Assembly (NCBI RefSeq): GCF_017741815.1
Contig: NZ_JAGHMF010000012.1
Coordinates: 1 to 64,000, forward strand
Direction of reading: 5' to 3'
Length of the DNA: 64,000 nt
DNA from: Rhizobium sp. 16-488-2b
GTDB lineage: Bacteria; Pseudomonadota; Alphaproteobacteria; Rhizobiales; Rhizobiaceae
Shown here: positions 1 to 8,800 of the stretch, in pieces
Position numbering within the stretch: position 1 is the stretch's first letter
Layout of the letters: each line of letters starts with the position of its first letter
Made by a program: the position numbers and the translations under genes
The notes under the pieces: generated by a model
Databases searched by the model: none
Told to the model about the DNA's origin: nothing
What the model saw: only the letters and a program-made list of their open reading frames with translations

Positions 1-1
1 C

Positions 2-670
2 CCCGAGCCAATCACGCTGAAGCCAAGCGAAACCGCCGTCGTCGTCGTCGACATGCAGAACGCCTACTCGACGGAAGGCGGCTATGTCGATCTCGCCGGC
101 TTCGATATTGCAGGCGCCAAGGGCACCATCGCCAACATCAAGAAGACGCTCGACGCCGCCCGCGCCGCGGGCGTCCAGGTCATCTATTTCCAGAACGGCT
201 GGGACAAGGATTATGTCGAGGCCGGCGGACCGGGCTCGCCCAATTATCACAAGTCGAATGCACTGAAGACCATGCGCCAGCGGCCGGAGCTGCAGGGCCA
301 GCTTCTGGCAAAGGGCACATGGGACTATGCGATCGTCGACGAGCTGCAGCCGCAGCCGGGCGATATCCTGGTGCCGAAGACCCGTTACAGCGGCTTCTTC
401 AACACCAACATGGACAGCGTGCTGCGCGCCCGGGGCATCCGCAATCTCGTCTTTGTCGGCATCGCCACCAATGTCTGCGTCGAGAGCTCGCTGCGCGATG
501 CCTTCCATCTCGAATATTTCGGCGTGATGCTCGAAGACGCGACCCATCACCTGGGGCCCGATTTCATCCAGCAGGCGACTGTCTACAACGTCGAGAAGTT
601 CTTCGGCTGGGTCGCCACCGTCAACGATTTCTGCGGCGTCATCTCACAAGCCGCGCCTACCGAAGCCTGA
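2..670 (+). CDS. rutB: RutB ureidoacrylate amidohydrolase (5' truncated by window edge)
   Basis: The N-terminus lies upstream of the window. The frame is open from base 2 and 222 residues are visible; the family runs to roughly 230-245, so only a short leader is missing. It is an isochorismatase-fold cysteine hydrolase that converts ureidoacrylate, from RutA opening of uracil, into 3-aminoacrylate and carbamate. The catalytic triad is visible: Asp in VVVVDMQ (codon 50-52), Lys in [10 protein letters not shown] and Cys in IATNVCVES (codon 476-478). rutC, rutD and rutF follow closely on the same strand, which favours RutB over other isochorismatases. The ATG at 53 is internal, because the conserved strand before the Asp lies upstream of it. 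Confidence 0.93.
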   Translation, partial: PEPITLKPSETAVVVVDMQNAYSTEGGYVDLAGFDIAGAKGTIANIKKTLDAARAAGVQVIYFQNGWDKDYVEAGGPGSPNYHKSNALKTMRQRPELQGQLLAKGTWDYAIVDELQPQPGDILVPKTRYSGFFNTNMDSVLRARGIRNLVFVGIATNVCVESSLRDAFHLEYFGVMLEDATHHLGPDFIQQATVYNVEKFFGWVATVNDFCGVISQAAPTEA

Positions 671-693
671 TCAAGAACAGAAGAGGACATATC

Positions 694-1083
694 ATGCCAA
701 AATCGATCATCGTCCCCGAGGGAACCCAGAAGCCGATCGCCCCCTATTCGCCGGGCACGCTTGCCGACGGCATCGTCTATGTCTCCGGCACCCTGCCGTT
801 CGACAAGAACAACGATGTCGTCCATGTCGGCGACGCCGGCGCCCAGACCCGCCATGTGCTCGAGATCATCAAGTCGGTAATCGAAACGGCCGGCGGCACG
901 ATGGAAGACGTGACCATGAACCACATCTTCGTCACCGACTGGGCCAACTATCAGGCCGTCAACGCCGTCTATGCCGAATATTTCCCCGGCGACAAGCCGG
1001 CCCGCTACTGCGTTCAGTGCGGCCTGGTGAAACCCGACGCGCTGGTCGAGATCGCGACCGTCGCCCATATCGGCAAGAAGTGA
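694..1083 (+). CDS. rutC: RutC 3-aminoacrylate deaminase (RidA/YjgF family)
   Basis: A 129-residue RidA-family protein, the usual length for RutC. It releases ammonia from 3-aminoacrylate (RidA-type enamine chemistry) to give malonic semialdehyde in pyrimidine degradation; the protein is cytosolic and the family is trimeric. Seen here: [20 protein letters not shown] at the N-terminus, the YVSGTLPFD strand, and a C-terminal stretch with [14 protein letters not shown], where the RidA substrate-binding region lies. The ATG at 694 follows an AGAGGA ribosome-binding site and lies 23 bp after rutB, so the two are probably cotranscribed. A reading frame extending upstream to 319 is only a shadow of rutB. 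Confidence 0.95.
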   Translation: MPKSIIVPEGTQKPIAPYSPGTLADGIVYVSGTLPFDKNNDVVHVGDAGAQTRHVLEIIKSVIETAGGTMEDVTMNHIFVTDWANYQAVNAVYAEYFPGDKPARYCVQCGLVKPDALVEIATVAHIGKK

Positions 1084-1097
1084 GTAAAGTCAGCAAG

Positions 1098-1889
1098 ATG
1101 CATTTCGACATACACGGCCAGACCCATGCCGACGCCCGCACCATCATCCTGTCCTCCGGCCTTGGCGGTTCGGGCGGCTACTGGGCGCCGCAGATCGAGG
1201 CGCTATCAGCCGATTTCCGCGTCGTCACCTACGATCATCGCGGCACAGGCCGCACCGGCGGCGAGGTGCCCGAGGCTGGCGGCATCGCCGCCATGGCCGA
1301 TGACGTGCTGGAGATCGCGCTGGAACTTGGCATCGAGCGCTTCGACTTCATGGGCCACGCGCTCGGCGGCCTGATTGGGCTGGATATCGCGCTCCGCCGG
1401 CCTGACATGATCGGCCAGCTCGTCCTCGTCAACGCCTGGAGCAAGGCGGATCCGCATTCCGGCCGCTGCTTCGATGTCAGGATCGAGCTGCTCGAGCGGT
1501 CTGGCGTCGAGATGTTTGTCAAGGCGCAGCCGCTCTTCCTCTATCCGTCGGTCTGGATGTCCGACAATGCCGAGCGTCTCGGCGCTGAGGAGCAGCACGC
1601 CATCGCCCATTTCCAGGGAAAGACCAATATCCTGCGGCGTATCACGGCTCTCCGGGCCTTCGATCTCGACGACCGGCTGTCAGAGATTGCTGCCCACACG
1701 CTGGTCATGGCCACCCGCGACGACCTCCTCGTCCCATACACCCGATCGATGCGCCTCGCCGAGGGGCTGCCGCATGCAGAACTCGCGCTGACGGACTTCG
1801 GAGCCCACGCCGTCAACGTGACAGAGGCGAAGAGCTTCAACGACACCATGCTGCGCTTCCTTCGTGACGCGAGATCCGAAATCCGCTAG
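1098..1889 (+). CDS. rutD: RutD putative aminoacrylate hydrolase (alpha/beta hydrolase)
   Basis: An alpha/beta-hydrolase of 263 residues, the expected RutD length. Start is set at the ATG at 1098, 14 bp after rutC; the frame runs further upstream but only over rutC. The fold is shown by the GLGGSGGYW oxyanion region, YDHRGTGRT, and the nucleophile elbow GHALGG at residues 86-91. The position that holds Ser in most hydrolases is Ala88 here. From memory E. coli RutD also carries GHALG, so this looks like a family trait, not decay. A late His is present in DFGAHAVN. RutD is thought to speed loss of ammonia or the enamine; its exact reaction remains unsettled in the literature as I know it. Confidence 0.9.
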   Translation: MHFDIHGQTHADARTIILSSGLGGSGGYWAPQIEALSADFRVVTYDHRGTGRTGGEVPEAGGIAAMADDVLEIALELGIERFDFMGHALGGLIGLDIALRRPDMIGQLVLVNAWSKADPHSGRCFDVRIELLERSGVEMFVKAQPLFLYPSVWMSDNAERLGAEEQHAIAHFQGKTNILRRITALRAFDLDDRLSEIAAHTLVMATRDDLLVPYTRSMRLAEGLPHAELALTDFGAHAVNVTEAKSFNDTMLRFLRDARSEIR

Positions 1890-1898
1890 GACCCCGAT

Positions 1899-2432
1899 AT
1901 GCAAGCATCAGCCAAAATGATCCCGGAAGCGCCAGCGACAATCGCGGAAGCTGTTCCCGACCAGCGCAAGCAGGATTACCGCAACGCCATGGCCCGCCTC
2001 GGCGCTGCCGTCAACGTCGTCACATCGGATGGACCGGCAGGCCTCGCGGGCTTCGCCGCAACCGCCGTCTGCAGCGTCACCGACGATCCGCCCACGCTTC
2101 TGGTCTGCATCAATCGCGGCTCCTCCGCCTACCCCGCCGTGAACGCCAACCGCGTACTCTGCGTCAACACGCTGTCGCATGCCCATGAGGACCTGAGCCG
2201 ACGTTTCGGTGGCAAGACCCCGGTGCAGGAACGCTTCGAAGGCGCCAGCTGGTCGGTACTCGAAACAGGTGCGCCCGCGCTTGACGACGCGCTGATCTCG
2301 CTCGACTGCAAGGTGAAGTCGGTCTCTGATGGCGGCACCCACGACATCCTGATCTGCGAGGTGGTGGCGATCAGGGAGAACGAAGGTGGCCAGGCGCTGA
2401 TCTATTTCGATCGTCGCTACCACACGATCTGA
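1899..2432 (+). CDS. rutF: RutF-type flavin reductase
   Basis: A 177-residue flavin reductase-like protein (FMN-binding split barrel). RutF supplies reduced FMN to the monooxygenase RutA, which lies outside this window. Seen here: the N-terminal [15 protein letters not shown], the flavin-binding stretch [37 protein letters not shown], and a C-terminal [12 protein letters not shown] typical of this family. The start ATG is 9 bp after rutD, so it closes the operon. E. coli has rutE between rutD and rutF and rutG after it; neither is present here, so reduction of malonic semialdehyde and uracil uptake must be encoded elsewhere. Confidence 0.93.
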   Translation: MQASAKMIPEAPATIAEAVPDQRKQDYRNAMARLGAAVNVVTSDGPAGLAGFAATAVCSVTDDPPTLLVCINRGSSAYPAVNANRVLCVNTLSHAHEDLSRRFGGKTPVQERFEGASWSVLETGAPALDDALISLDCKVKSVSDGGTHDILICEVVAIRENEGGQALIYFDRRYHTI

Positions 2433-2543
2433 TCCCGCTTATGGAACAAGAGCTTAGGTCAACGCGTTCCCTGCCGGAATTCTGGCTCATCCCGTAACGT
2501 GACGTCCCGTCGCGCCATGGGGATGACCATCTTGGAGACGCCG

Positions 2544-2852
2544 ATGCCCTGGATCGCTTTTATCGTTCATTTCTTTGCCGCCGCCATCATGACCAACGGC
2601 ATTCCGCACTTCGTCAACGGCGTCTGTGGCCGGCCGTTCCGCACACCATTCGTGCGGATGTCAGGCGCCGGCGAGAGCTCGGCGGAGCTGAACGTCGTCT
2701 GGGGCTGGGCGAACTTCGTCGTCGCCTTCCTGCTCTTCGCCAATGTTGGGCCGCTCTATATCGGCACCCCGATCGACACCATCTTCGTCGCCGCCGGTGT
2801 GCTCGTCGCGGGTTTGATCCTGTCTCGAATGTTCGCACGCGGCCGGCTCTGA
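2544..2852 (+). CDS. small membrane protein of unknown function
   Basis: A 102-residue hydrophobic protein with three likely membrane segments: about residues 2-22 (PWIAFIVHFFAAAIMTNGI), 50-68 (WGWANFVVAFLLFANVG) and 78-97 (IFVAAGVLVAGLILSRMF). The ATG at 2544 is chosen because GGAG sits 6 bases before it; the frame is open back to a GTG at 2499. I do not recognise the family. It follows rutF on the same strand after 111 bp with no obvious terminator, but nothing ties it to pyrimidine catabolism. Confidence 0.7.
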   Translation: MPWIAFIVHFFAAAIMTNGIPHFVNGVCGRPFRTPFVRMSGAGESSAELNVVWGWANFVVAFLLFANVGPLYIGTPIDTIFVAAGVLVAGLILSRMFARGRL

Positions 2853-2932
2853 TTGCCTCTTCCCTTGTGCGCTGAAAGCCCTACAATTCAAGGGGTGGCG
2901 GCTACGGCCACGGGATAGTGGGAGATATGCCG

Positions 2933-3367
2933 ATGCGCGCCTTCTTCGCAGTCCTCATCCTCATCCTCAGTCTCACCGCGATTTTCACGCTGTCGCCGGC
3001 GCGCGCGGAAGACCCGCTGGATACAACGCGGTCGATGATCGAGGCGCAGATCAAGGCTTTCCTGCAGGACGATCCGGAAGCGGCCTATTCCTACGCCGCC
3101 CCTGGCATCAAGGCCGTCTATCCCGACAAGAACGTCTTCTTCGCCATGGTCAAGAAGAGCTACGAGCCGGTCTATCACCCCGGAAACTACGCCTTCGGCC
3201 GCAGCCGCTCGATCGACAACGGCGCGATGATCTACCACGAGGTGCTGATCTCCGGCCGCGACGGCAAGGACTGGACGGCGATCTATCAGGTCATCCGTCA
3301 GCCGGATGGCAGCTACAAGATCGGCGGCGTCCAGATCCTGCCGGATACGGAGAGCAAGGGCATCTAA
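2933..3367 (+). CDS. DUF4864 domain-containing exported protein
   Basis: About 144 residues, starting MRAFFAVLILILSL and running through a clear Sec signal peptide that ends near SPARA|ED. The mature part (IEAQIKAFLQDDPEAAYSYA, then KNVFFAMVKKSYEPVYHP, and IYQVIRQPDGSYKIGGVQI) matches the NTF2-like DUF4864 family as I remember it; no function is known. GGGAG at 2920-2924 fits the ATG at 2933 best (8-base spacing). An ATG at 2927 and a GTG at 2918 are alternatives. Its stop at 3367 is only 3 bases from the end of tgt on the other strand. Confidence 0.8.
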   Translation: MRAFFAVLILILSLTAIFTLSPARAEDPLDTTRSMIEAQIKAFLQDDPEAAYSYAAPGIKAVYPDKNVFFAMVKKSYEPVYHPGNYAFGRSRSIDNGAMIYHEVLISGRDGKDWTAIYQVIRQPDGSYKIGGVQILPDTESKGI

Positions 3368-3370
3368 CCG

Positions 3371-4501
3371 TTAGACGGGGTCGATATCGCCCCGCGCCCA
3401 TTCGGCTTCGGTCTCCGCCATGAAGTCGGCGAAGCGACCTTCGGCGATTGCCTTGCGGATCCCCTGCATCAGTTCCTGATAGTAGGAGAGGTTGTTCCAC
3501 GAGAGTAGCATGCCGCCCAGCGCTTCGTTGGAGCGGACGAGGTGGTGCAGATAGGCGCGTGAATAGTCGCGCGTCGCCGGGCAGTTCGACTGCTCGTCGA
3601 GCGGGCGCATATCCTCGGCATGACGGGCATTGCGGATATTGACCTTGCCGCGGCGCGTAAAGGCCAGGCCGTGACGGCCGGAACGCGTCGGCATCACGCA
3701 GTCGAACATGTCGATCCCGCGCGCGACAGAGCGCAGCATGTCCTCGGGCGTACCGACGCCCATGAGATAGCGCGGCTTTTCGGTCGGCAGGACCGGCAGC
3801 GTCTCCTCGAGCATCTTCAGCATGACAGCCTGCGGCTCGCCGACGGCGAGACCGCCGACCGCGTAGCCCTTGAGGTCGAGATCGGCGAGCGCGGCTGCGG
3901 AGCGCACGCGCAGAGCCGGAATATCGCCACCCTGCACGATGCCGAACATCGCCTTGCCCGGCTGGTTGCCGAAGGCGACCTTGCAGCGTTCAGCCCAGCG
4001 CAGCGACATCTCCATGGCGCGCTCGATTTCGCGCGGCTCGGCCGGAAGCGCCACGCATTCGTCGAGCTGCATCTGGATATCGCTGTCGAGCAGCCCCTGG
4101 ATCTCGATGGAGCGCTCCGGCGACATGTGGTGCAGGCTGCCGTCGACATGACTCTTGAAGGTCACGCCCTGCTCGTCGAGCTTGCGCAGCCCTGACAGCG
4201 ACATGACCTGGAAGCCGCCGCTATCGGTGAGGATCGGCCCATCCCAGCGGATCAGCTTGTGCAGGCCGCCGAGGCGGGCAACGCGCTCGGCGGTCGGGCG
4301 CAGCATCAGGTGATAGGTGTTGCCAAGAATGATATCGGCGCCGCCCTCGCGCACCTGGTCGAGATACATCGCCTTGACGGTCCCGACGGTGCCGACGGGC
4401 ATGAAGGCCGGCGTGCGGATCGTGCCGCGCGGCATGGAAACTTCGCCGAGGCGCGCACCGCCATCGGTCTTCTTGAGGGTGAACTGGAAGTTCTCGGTCA
4501 T
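3371..4501 (-). CDS. tgt: queuine/preQ1 tRNA-ribosyltransferase (TGT), zinc site degenerate
   Basis: A 376-residue tRNA-guanine transglycosylase that swaps guanine-34 for preQ1 in GUN anticodons on the way to queuosine. Visible motifs: [13 protein letters not shown] with the general-base Asp, the [13 protein letters not shown] loop with the nucleophilic Asp, and GGLAVGEP. It begins directly after the queA stop codon (TAG then ATG, no gap), so the two are translationally linked. The C-terminal zinc region is unusual. Against the Zymomonas enzyme (C318, C320, C323, H349, from memory), positions here read Ser305, Cys307, Thr310 and Asn336, so three of four ligands are absent. Everything else is intact, so this is not a pseudogene. 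Confidence 0.95.
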   Translation of the reverse strand: MTENFQFTLKKTDGGARLGEVSMPRGTIRTPAFMPVGTVGTVKAMYLDQVREGGADIILGNTYHLMLRPTAERVARLGGLHKLIRWDGPILTDSGGFQVMSLSGLRKLDEQGVTFKSHVDGSLHHMSPERSIEIQGLLDSDIQMQLDECVALPAEPREIERAMEMSLRWAERCKVAFGNQPGKAMFGIVQGGDIPALRVRSAAALADLDLKGYAVGGLAVGEPQAVMLKMLEETLPVLPTEKPRYLMGVGTPEDMLRSVARGIDMFDCVMPTRSGRHGLAFTRRGKVNIRNARHAEDMRPLDEQSNCPATRDYSRAYLHHLVRSNEALGGMLLSWNNLSYYQELMQGIRKAIAEGRFADFMAETEAEWARGDIDPV

Positions 4502-5584
4502 CTAGTCTTTCCGGAAAAGAAGGCTGGAATCGCCATAGGAATAGAAGCGGTAGCCTGTGGAAATGGCATGTTCGTAGGCCGCATGCATGGTCTCGAGGCC
4601 GGCAAAGGCCGAGACCAGCATGAACAGCGTCGAACGCGGCAGGTGGAAATTGGTCATCAGCACATCGACTGCCTTGAAGCGGTAGCCCGGGGTGATGAAG
4701 ATGCCGGTAGCGCCCGCCCAGCCGCGGATCTCGCCGCTATCCTGCGCCGCACTCTCGATCAGCCGCAGCGAGGTGGTGCCGACGCAGACGATGCGCCCGC
4801 CCCTCGCCTTCACGGCATTGAGCTTGGCGGCCGTCTCGCCGCTCACATAGCCGCTTTCGAGATGCATCTTGTGGTCGTCGGTATCGTCGACCTTCATCGG
4901 CAGGAAGGTGCCGGCGCCGACATGCAGCGTCACGAAATGCCGCTCGATGCCGGCCTTGTCGAGTGCTGCGAAGAGTTCGGGCGTGAAATGCAGCCCGGCG
5001 GTGGGCGCGGCGACAGCGCCGTCCTCGCGAGCATAGATGGTCTGGTAGTCGGCGCGGTCGCGCTCATCCTCGGCGCGCCTGGCGGCGATATAGGGCGGCA
5101 GCGGAATATGGCCGACGTAATGGATGACTTCGTCGAGTGCCGGGCCCGACAGATCGAAAGCCAGCGTCACCTCGCCGCCCTCTCCCTTCTCTTCGACGGT
5201 GCAGTCGAGCGCGCCAAGAAGGCAGCTTTCGCCACCATGACCAAAGGCGATCTGGTCGCCGACCTTGATGCGCTTGCCGGGCTTGGCAAAGGCCTTCCAG
5301 CGATTGGCGCCGACCCGCATGTGCAGCGTCGCCGAAACCTGCTGGCCACCCGCGCCCTCGCGGTGACGGATTCCTTCGAGTTGCGCCGGGATGACCTTGG
5401 TGTCGTTGAACACCAGCGCATCCCCCGCCTTCAGGAAGGACGGCAGGTCGTAAACACGGTGATCGGAGAGCTGCGTTTCGCCATTGGGATCGACGACCAG
5501 CAGGCGCGCGCTGTCGCGCGGCTCGGCAGGCCGCAGAGCGATCCTTTCATCGGGGAGCTCGAAATCGAAAAGGTCTACGCGCAT
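4502..5584 (-). CDS. queA: S-adenosylmethionine:tRNA ribosyltransferase-isomerase QueA
   Basis: A 360-residue QueA, which transfers and isomerises the ribose of SAM onto preQ1-tRNA to form epoxyqueuosine. Seen here: N-terminal [46 protein letters not shown], and the [11 protein letters not shown] and [16 protein letters not shown] stretches that mark the family. The reading frame extends to 5803 but the first 73 residues are out of family; ATG at 5584 gives the standard N-terminus. It sits between the cyclophilin genes and tgt, with which it is directly adjacent. A hairpin at 5620-5656 separates it from the upstream cyclophilins. Confidence 0.96.
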   Translation of the reverse strand: MRVDLFDFELPDERIALRPAEPRDSARLLVVDPNGETQLSDHRVYDLPSFLKAGDALVFNDTKVIPAQLEGIRHREGAGGQQVSATLHMRVGANRWKAFAKPGKRIKVGDQIAFGHGGESCLLGALDCTVEEKGEGGEVTLAFDLSGPALDEVIHYVGHIPLPPYIAARRAEDERDRADYQTIYAREDGAVAAPTAGLHFTPELFAALDKAGIERHFVTLHVGAGTFLPMKVDDTDDHKMHLESGYVSGETAAKLNAVKARGGRIVCVGTTSLRLIESAAQDSGEIRGWAGATGIFITPGYRFKAVDVLMTNFHLPRSTLFMLVSAFAGLETMHAAYEHAISTGYRFYSYGDSSLLFRKD

Positions 5585-5619
5585 GAGGGCAGTTCCGGGA
5601 AGGCTGGTCCAGGCAAAGC

Positions 5620-5656
5620 GAAACCCGCCCCGCGCTCTCGCGCAAGGGCGGGTTTC
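5620..5656 (-). terminator. hairpin between cyclophilin and queA
   Basis: Arms GAAACCCGCCC (5620-5630) and GGGCGGGTTTC (5646-5656) are perfectly complementary over 11 bp, with a 15-base GC-rich loop. It lies just after the stop of the cytosolic cyclophilin and before queA on the minus strand. There is only a short T run, so it may be an attenuator or processing site and not a full terminator. Confidence 0.55.
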
Positions 5657-5670
5657 AGCAAACATCACAA

Positions 5671-6180
5671 TCAGACGTCGGCGGCAACCCGCATCGAGAC
5701 GATCGAATCCGGATCGACGACCGGTTCGCCCTTCTTGATCTTGTCGACGTTGTCCATGCCTTCGATGACCTGGCCCCAGACGGAATACTGCTTGTTCAGC
5801 CACGGAGCATCCGTGAAGCAGATGAAGAACTGCGAGTTGGCGGAGTTCGGGTTCTGCGAACGGGCCATCGAGCAGGTGCCGCGGATGTGGCTGACGGCCG
5901 AGAATTCAGCCTTCAGATCAGGCTTCTCGGAACCGCCCATGCCGGCACGACCCGGGTTGAAGCTTTCGCCGCCCTTCTTGCCGAACTTCACGTCGCCGGT
6001 CTGCGCCATGAAATCGTTGATGACGCGGTGGAACACGACGCCGTCATAGGCCTTCTCGCGTGCAAGTTCCTTGATGCGGGCCACGTGCTCGGGCGCCACT
6101 TCAGGCAGAAGCTGGATGACGACATTACCCTTGGTGGTTTCCAGGATGATGGTGTTTTCCGGATCCTTGATCTCAGCCAT
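5671..6180 (-). CDS. peptidyl-prolyl cis-trans isomerase, cytosolic cyclophilin
   Basis: A 169-residue cyclophilin without a signal peptide, so probably cytoplasmic. It catalyses prolyl isomerisation during protein folding. Active-site stretches are present: [14 protein letters not shown] (Arg, Phe and Gln of the catalytic pocket), [18 protein letters not shown], and [16 protein letters not shown]. The ATG at 6180 is preceded by AGGAGA. A second cyclophilin lies 26 bp upstream; the two share most of the core, pointing to tandem duplication followed by relocation of one copy to the periplasm. Confidence 0.95.
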   Translation of the reverse strand: MAEIKDPENTIILETTKGNVVIQLLPEVAPEHVARIKELAREKAYDGVVFHRVINDFMAQTGDVKFGKKGGESFNPGRAGMGGSEKPDLKAEFSAVSHIRGTCSMARSQNPNSANSQFFICFTDAPWLNKQYSVWGQVIEGMDNVDKIKKGEPVVDPDSIVSMRVAADV

Positions 6181-6206
6181 TGTTATTCTCCTACTGGTCT
6201 TGAAAC

Positions 6207-6770
6207 TTACTTCTTGGCGATGGTGACCTTGACCATGCGGTCAGGATTGCTGACTTCGCCGTTCTGGCCTTCGCCCTTCTGGATCTTGTCGACGTTCTCC
6301 ATGCCGGAGATGACCTTGCCGACGACCGTGTACTGGCCGTTCAGGAAGGAGCCGTCAGCGAACATGATGAAGAACTGCGAGTTGGCCGAATTCGGGTCCT
6401 GCGAGCGCGCCATGCCGACCGTGCCGCGCACGAACGGGGTCTTGGAGAACTCGGCCGGGATGTTCGGCATGTCCGAACCGCCGGTGCCGACCTGGTTCTT
6501 GTCGAAGCCCTTTTCCATGTTGCCGTACTGCACGTCGCCGGTCTGTGCCATGAAGCCGTCGATCACACGGTGGAAGGCAACGTTGTCGTAGGCACCCTTC
6601 TTGGCGAGCGCCTCGATCTGGGCGACATGCTTCGGCGCGACATCAGGCGCAAGCTCGATCACGACGGGGCCGCTCTTCAGCTGGATCGTCATCGTGTCGG
6701 CGGCGAAAACGTCGCCAACGAACGAAGCGAGATAAAGCACGCCGGCGAATGCAATATAAAACAGTTTCAT
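6207..6770 (-). CDS. peptidyl-prolyl cis-trans isomerase, exported cyclophilin
   Basis: A 187-residue cyclophilin with an N-terminal signal peptide (MKLFYIAFAGVLYLASFVGDVFA|AD), so the enzyme should act in the periplasm. The catalytic core is intact: [32 protein letters not shown] and YTVVGKVISGMENVDKIQ. It lies between coaD and the cytosolic cyclophilin on the same strand, 25 bp from coaD, suggesting one transcript. The order coaD - ppi - ppi - queA - tgt is, from memory, conserved in rhizobia. Confidence 0.95.
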   Translation of the reverse strand: MKLFYIAFAGVLYLASFVGDVFAADTMTIQLKSGPVVIELAPDVAPKHVAQIEALAKKGAYDNVAFHRVIDGFMAQTGDVQYGNMEKGFDKNQVGTGGSDMPNIPAEFSKTPFVRGTVGMARSQDPNSANSQFFIMFADGSFLNGQYTVVGKVISGMENVDKIQKGEGQNGEVSNPDRMVKVTIAKK

Positions 6771-6795
6771 GATAGCTCCGTTGCGGCGAATTCGC

Positions 6796-7290
6796 CTAGG
6801 ATTTGCGCTTTGATTGAAGGGCTTTCAAGACGGCGGCAGGCACGAATGCACTGACATCGCCTCCCATGCCTGCGATTTGACGGACCAATGTGGCGGTTAT
6901 GGGCCGCGAGGCCGTGCCGGCGGGCAGAAAAACGGTCTGGATATCCGGCGCCATCTGCCGGTTCATGCCCGCCATCTGCATTTCGTAATCGAGATCGGTA
7001 CCATCTCTCAAGCCCCGGATCAGAAGCGTCGCGCCATGCGCACGGGCCGCATCGACCACGAGATTGTCGAAGGACACGACCGATATATCCAACGTCCGCT
7101 CCGGCAAAACCTCGGCCAGCGACTGGCGGATCAGCTCGCCCTTCTCTTCGAACGAAAAAAGCGGCGTCTTGCCCGGATGAATGCCGATCGCGACGATCAC
7201 CTTCGACGCAACGTTCAGCGCCTGGACGAGCACGTCAACATGTCCGTTCGTGATCGGGTCGAAAGACCCCGGATAGAAAGCTGTCGTCAT
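6796..7290 (-). CDS. coaD: phosphopantetheine adenylyltransferase
   Basis: A 164-residue CoaD, the penultimate enzyme of coenzyme A synthesis (4'-phosphopantetheine + ATP to dephospho-CoA). The nucleotidyltransferase motif is [15 protein letters not shown] (residues 5-19, TxGH type). Further family segments are [20 protein letters not shown] and the C-terminal [13 protein letters not shown], where many CoaDs have an ISSS-type motif. ATG at 7290 is chosen because it gives the exact family length; the frame runs on to 7647 but the extra residues resemble nothing. It is probably first in the cyclophilin-queA-tgt run. Confidence 0.96.
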   Translation of the reverse strand: MTTAFYPGSFDPITNGHVDVLVQALNVASKVIVAIGIHPGKTPLFSFEEKGELIRQSLAEVLPERTLDISVVSFDNLVVDAARAHGATLLIRGLRDGTDLDYEMQMAGMNRQMAPDIQTVFLPAGTASRPITATLVRQIAGMGGDVSAFVPAAVLKALQSKRKS

Positions 7291-7527
7291 TGGCCCCGGC
7301 CATTTGTTTCGACGCCTTTTGTCACGGATAAAGCCTTGCCGCAAGTCATTTGCCCCAAGCGCCGCCCAGCGGCGATAGGGGCGCAACCGGTGCTCACCGG
7401 GCGACTGCCTGACGACTGAATGCCGGATGAACGGCCCATTCAAGGCCGCTTCAGCCGCGATCTCTATAACAGGATGCATCAACGCCGCCGATGCCAATAG
7501 GGATCGGTTCACTCCTGGAAACCCACG

Positions 7528-7704
7528 ATGCTCATCCTGCTTGTCATCACCTCGGTCGCACTCTCCCTCGCCTTCGAATTTGTCTACGCCTACGTCCTGG
7601 AGATGCGTGATGCGGCATGGGTGCGTAGCGACGTGAGGGAACATCACGAGATCGTACGCGTTATGGGTCGCGTCTCCTTTAAACCGATTAGAGAAGACGC
7701 ATAA
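7528..7704 (+). CDS. predicted 58-residue single-pass membrane protein
   Basis: A short ORF encoding [20 protein letters not shown] followed by a charged tail ([20 protein letters not shown]..., ending PIREDA). The profile is one membrane helix (residues 1-21) plus a cytosolic or periplasmic tail. A weak TGGAAA lies about 10 bases upstream of the ATG. I recognise no family. It is first of three tiny membrane-protein ORFs on the plus strand between coaD and the GNAT gene. Support is the hydrophobic-then-charged layout and its neighbours; no conservation could be tested. Confidence 0.45.
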   Translation: MLILLVITSVALSLAFEFVYAYVLEMRDAAWVRSDVREHHEIVRVMGRVSFKPIREDA

Positions 7705-7863
7705 ACCGATTTAGGAAGATGAACGCCAGATGAACGAGGCATTCAAAGAGGCTTCAGATCGGCGTTGGTAAACGACTTGTCAATGTCCTGCGGAACCAAT
7801 TCCAAACGGACGCGTTCTTTCAATCGAAGCGTTGCGCAAATAGGCGCTACAAGGAAGATGAAT

Positions 7864-8019
7864 ATGCCAAACAAGATTACCATGATTAACGCGGTATGGA
7901 TGGTAATGATGACGGGTATGCTTGCAGCAACTGTTGCGCTTTATGATCAGAAGGTAGATGCGTCCAAGGTTTACGGCCCTTATGCTTCGGCCCGTGCGGC
8001 TGTCGTGAGCCAATACTAA
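7864..8019 (+). CDS. predicted 51-residue single-pass membrane protein
   Basis: MPNKITMINAVWMVMMTGML leads into a membrane helix (about residues 7-26) and a short polar tail, YDQKVDASKVYGPYASARAA, ending VVSQY. AAGGAAG at 7851-7857 gives 6-base spacing to the ATG at 7864; another ATG at 7858 abuts the site directly. No family recognised. The next small ORF starts 33 bp after the stop with its own GGAGG, so the pair may share a transcript ending at the hairpin at 8220-8253. Confidence 0.5.
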   Translation: MPNKITMINAVWMVMMTGMLAATVALYDQKVDASKVYGPYASARAAVVSQY

Positions 8020-8052
8020 CGGACGTGAAAGCAAAACCCTGGAGGATTGCTT

Positions 8053-8187
8053 ATGTTCACGATCTTGACTGTGCTTACTGCCCTAATCAGCATCATGTTT
8101 ATCGTATCTGTGGCATCGACCGTGACCGCCCTGCGGCGCGAAACCGAGGAAGATAAGAGACTACATGGCAAGCATAGCGTCTTTTGA
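8053..8187 (+). CDS. predicted 44-residue single-pass membrane protein
   Basis: Encodes MFTILTVLTALISIMFIVSV followed by ASTVTALRRETEEDKRLHGK and HSVF. That is one hydrophobic helix of about 20 residues, then a strongly charged, probably helical tail. A consensus GGAGG (8041-8045) lies 7 bases before the ATG, and a strong stem-loop terminator follows 32 bp after the stop. Together these make it the best supported of the three small ORFs here. No homologue known to me. Confidence 0.55.
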   Translation: MFTILTVLTALISIMFIVSVASTVTALRRETEEDKRLHGKHSVF

Positions 8188-8219
8188 TCGGCTCTGAGCA
8201 GCCCGACAGCTGAAATACG

Positions 8220-8253
8220 AAAAGGCCGAGCGGCTCCCAGCGCTCGGCCTTTT
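8220..8253 (+). terminator. strong bidirectional Rho-independent terminator
   Basis: AAAAGGCCGAGCG (8220-8232) and CGCTCGGCCTTTT (8241-8253) form a perfect 13-bp stem with an 8-base loop. A-tracts and T-tracts bracket it, so it can stop transcripts in both directions. It lies between the small-ORF cluster (plus) and the GNAT gene (minus). Confidence 0.85.
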
Positions 8254-8279
8254 CGCGTCTTGAGAAAGATGAACAAAAC

Positions 8280-8771
8280 TCAGTCGATGATCCGTCTGAC
8301 CATGATGACGTCATCGACCTCACGGTCGCCTTCCAGCACGCCACCCGGTATCAGCCCCGCCTGGGCAAACCCCGCATTCCGATAAAAGCCGATCGCGGCC
8401 GGGTTCTCGGCGCTGGCCGTCAGTTCGAGCTGACGAATGCCGTGTTGCCGGGCATAGTCCACGACATGATCGAGCAGATCGCGCGCGAGCCCAGTCCCGC
8501 GTTTCTCGCCGCGCACATAGACCATGATGATCGTCGCGCGGTGCGCCATCTTGCCGGGTCGCTGCCGGAGCAGCCCCATGATGGCCACGGGCTCGTCGCC
8601 GTTGAAAGCAAGAAAGACGGGATCGGCAAGCAGTCGCCGCCGCCATTCATCGTCGGGAAGCTTTGCCCACTCCTCGAAGCTGCTGGCAAAGGCGGATGGC
8701 TCCAGGCGTAGCGCCTCGAGCCGGATGCGCTTGAACGCTTCCACATCGTCAGCGCCCAAAATCCTGATCAT
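8280..8771 (-). CDS. GNAT family N-acetyltransferase
   Basis: A 163-residue GNAT protein. The acetyl-CoA pyrophosphate-binding segment is VRGEKRGTGLARDLLDHVVD (an R/Q-x-x-G-x-G/A variant), preceded by the IIMVYV strand and followed by the ENPAAIGFYRNAGF motif typical of the fold. N-terminal residues (FKRIRLEALRLEPSAFASSFEE) match the acetyltransferase_1 subgroup that acts on small amines or N-terminal residues; the substrate cannot be told. It ends the minus-strand run whose upstream neighbour is the Mla lipoprotein 29 bp away. Confidence 0.88.
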   Translation of the reverse strand: MIRILGADDVEAFKRIRLEALRLEPSAFASSFEEWAKLPDDEWRRRLLADPVFLAFNGDEPVAIMGLLRQRPGKMAHRATIIMVYVRGEKRGTGLARDLLDHVVDYARQHGIRQLELTASAENPAAIGFYRNAGFAQAGLIPGGVLEGDREVDDVIMVRRIID

Positions 8772-8800
8772 GCCGCTCTCCCAAACAGCGTCTCGATCGA

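Noticed and set aside
7291..7527. Possible upstream extension of coaD or a further small gene
   Set aside because: The extension to 7647 is outside the CoaD family and overlaps the first small ORF; no independent gene with a site seen.
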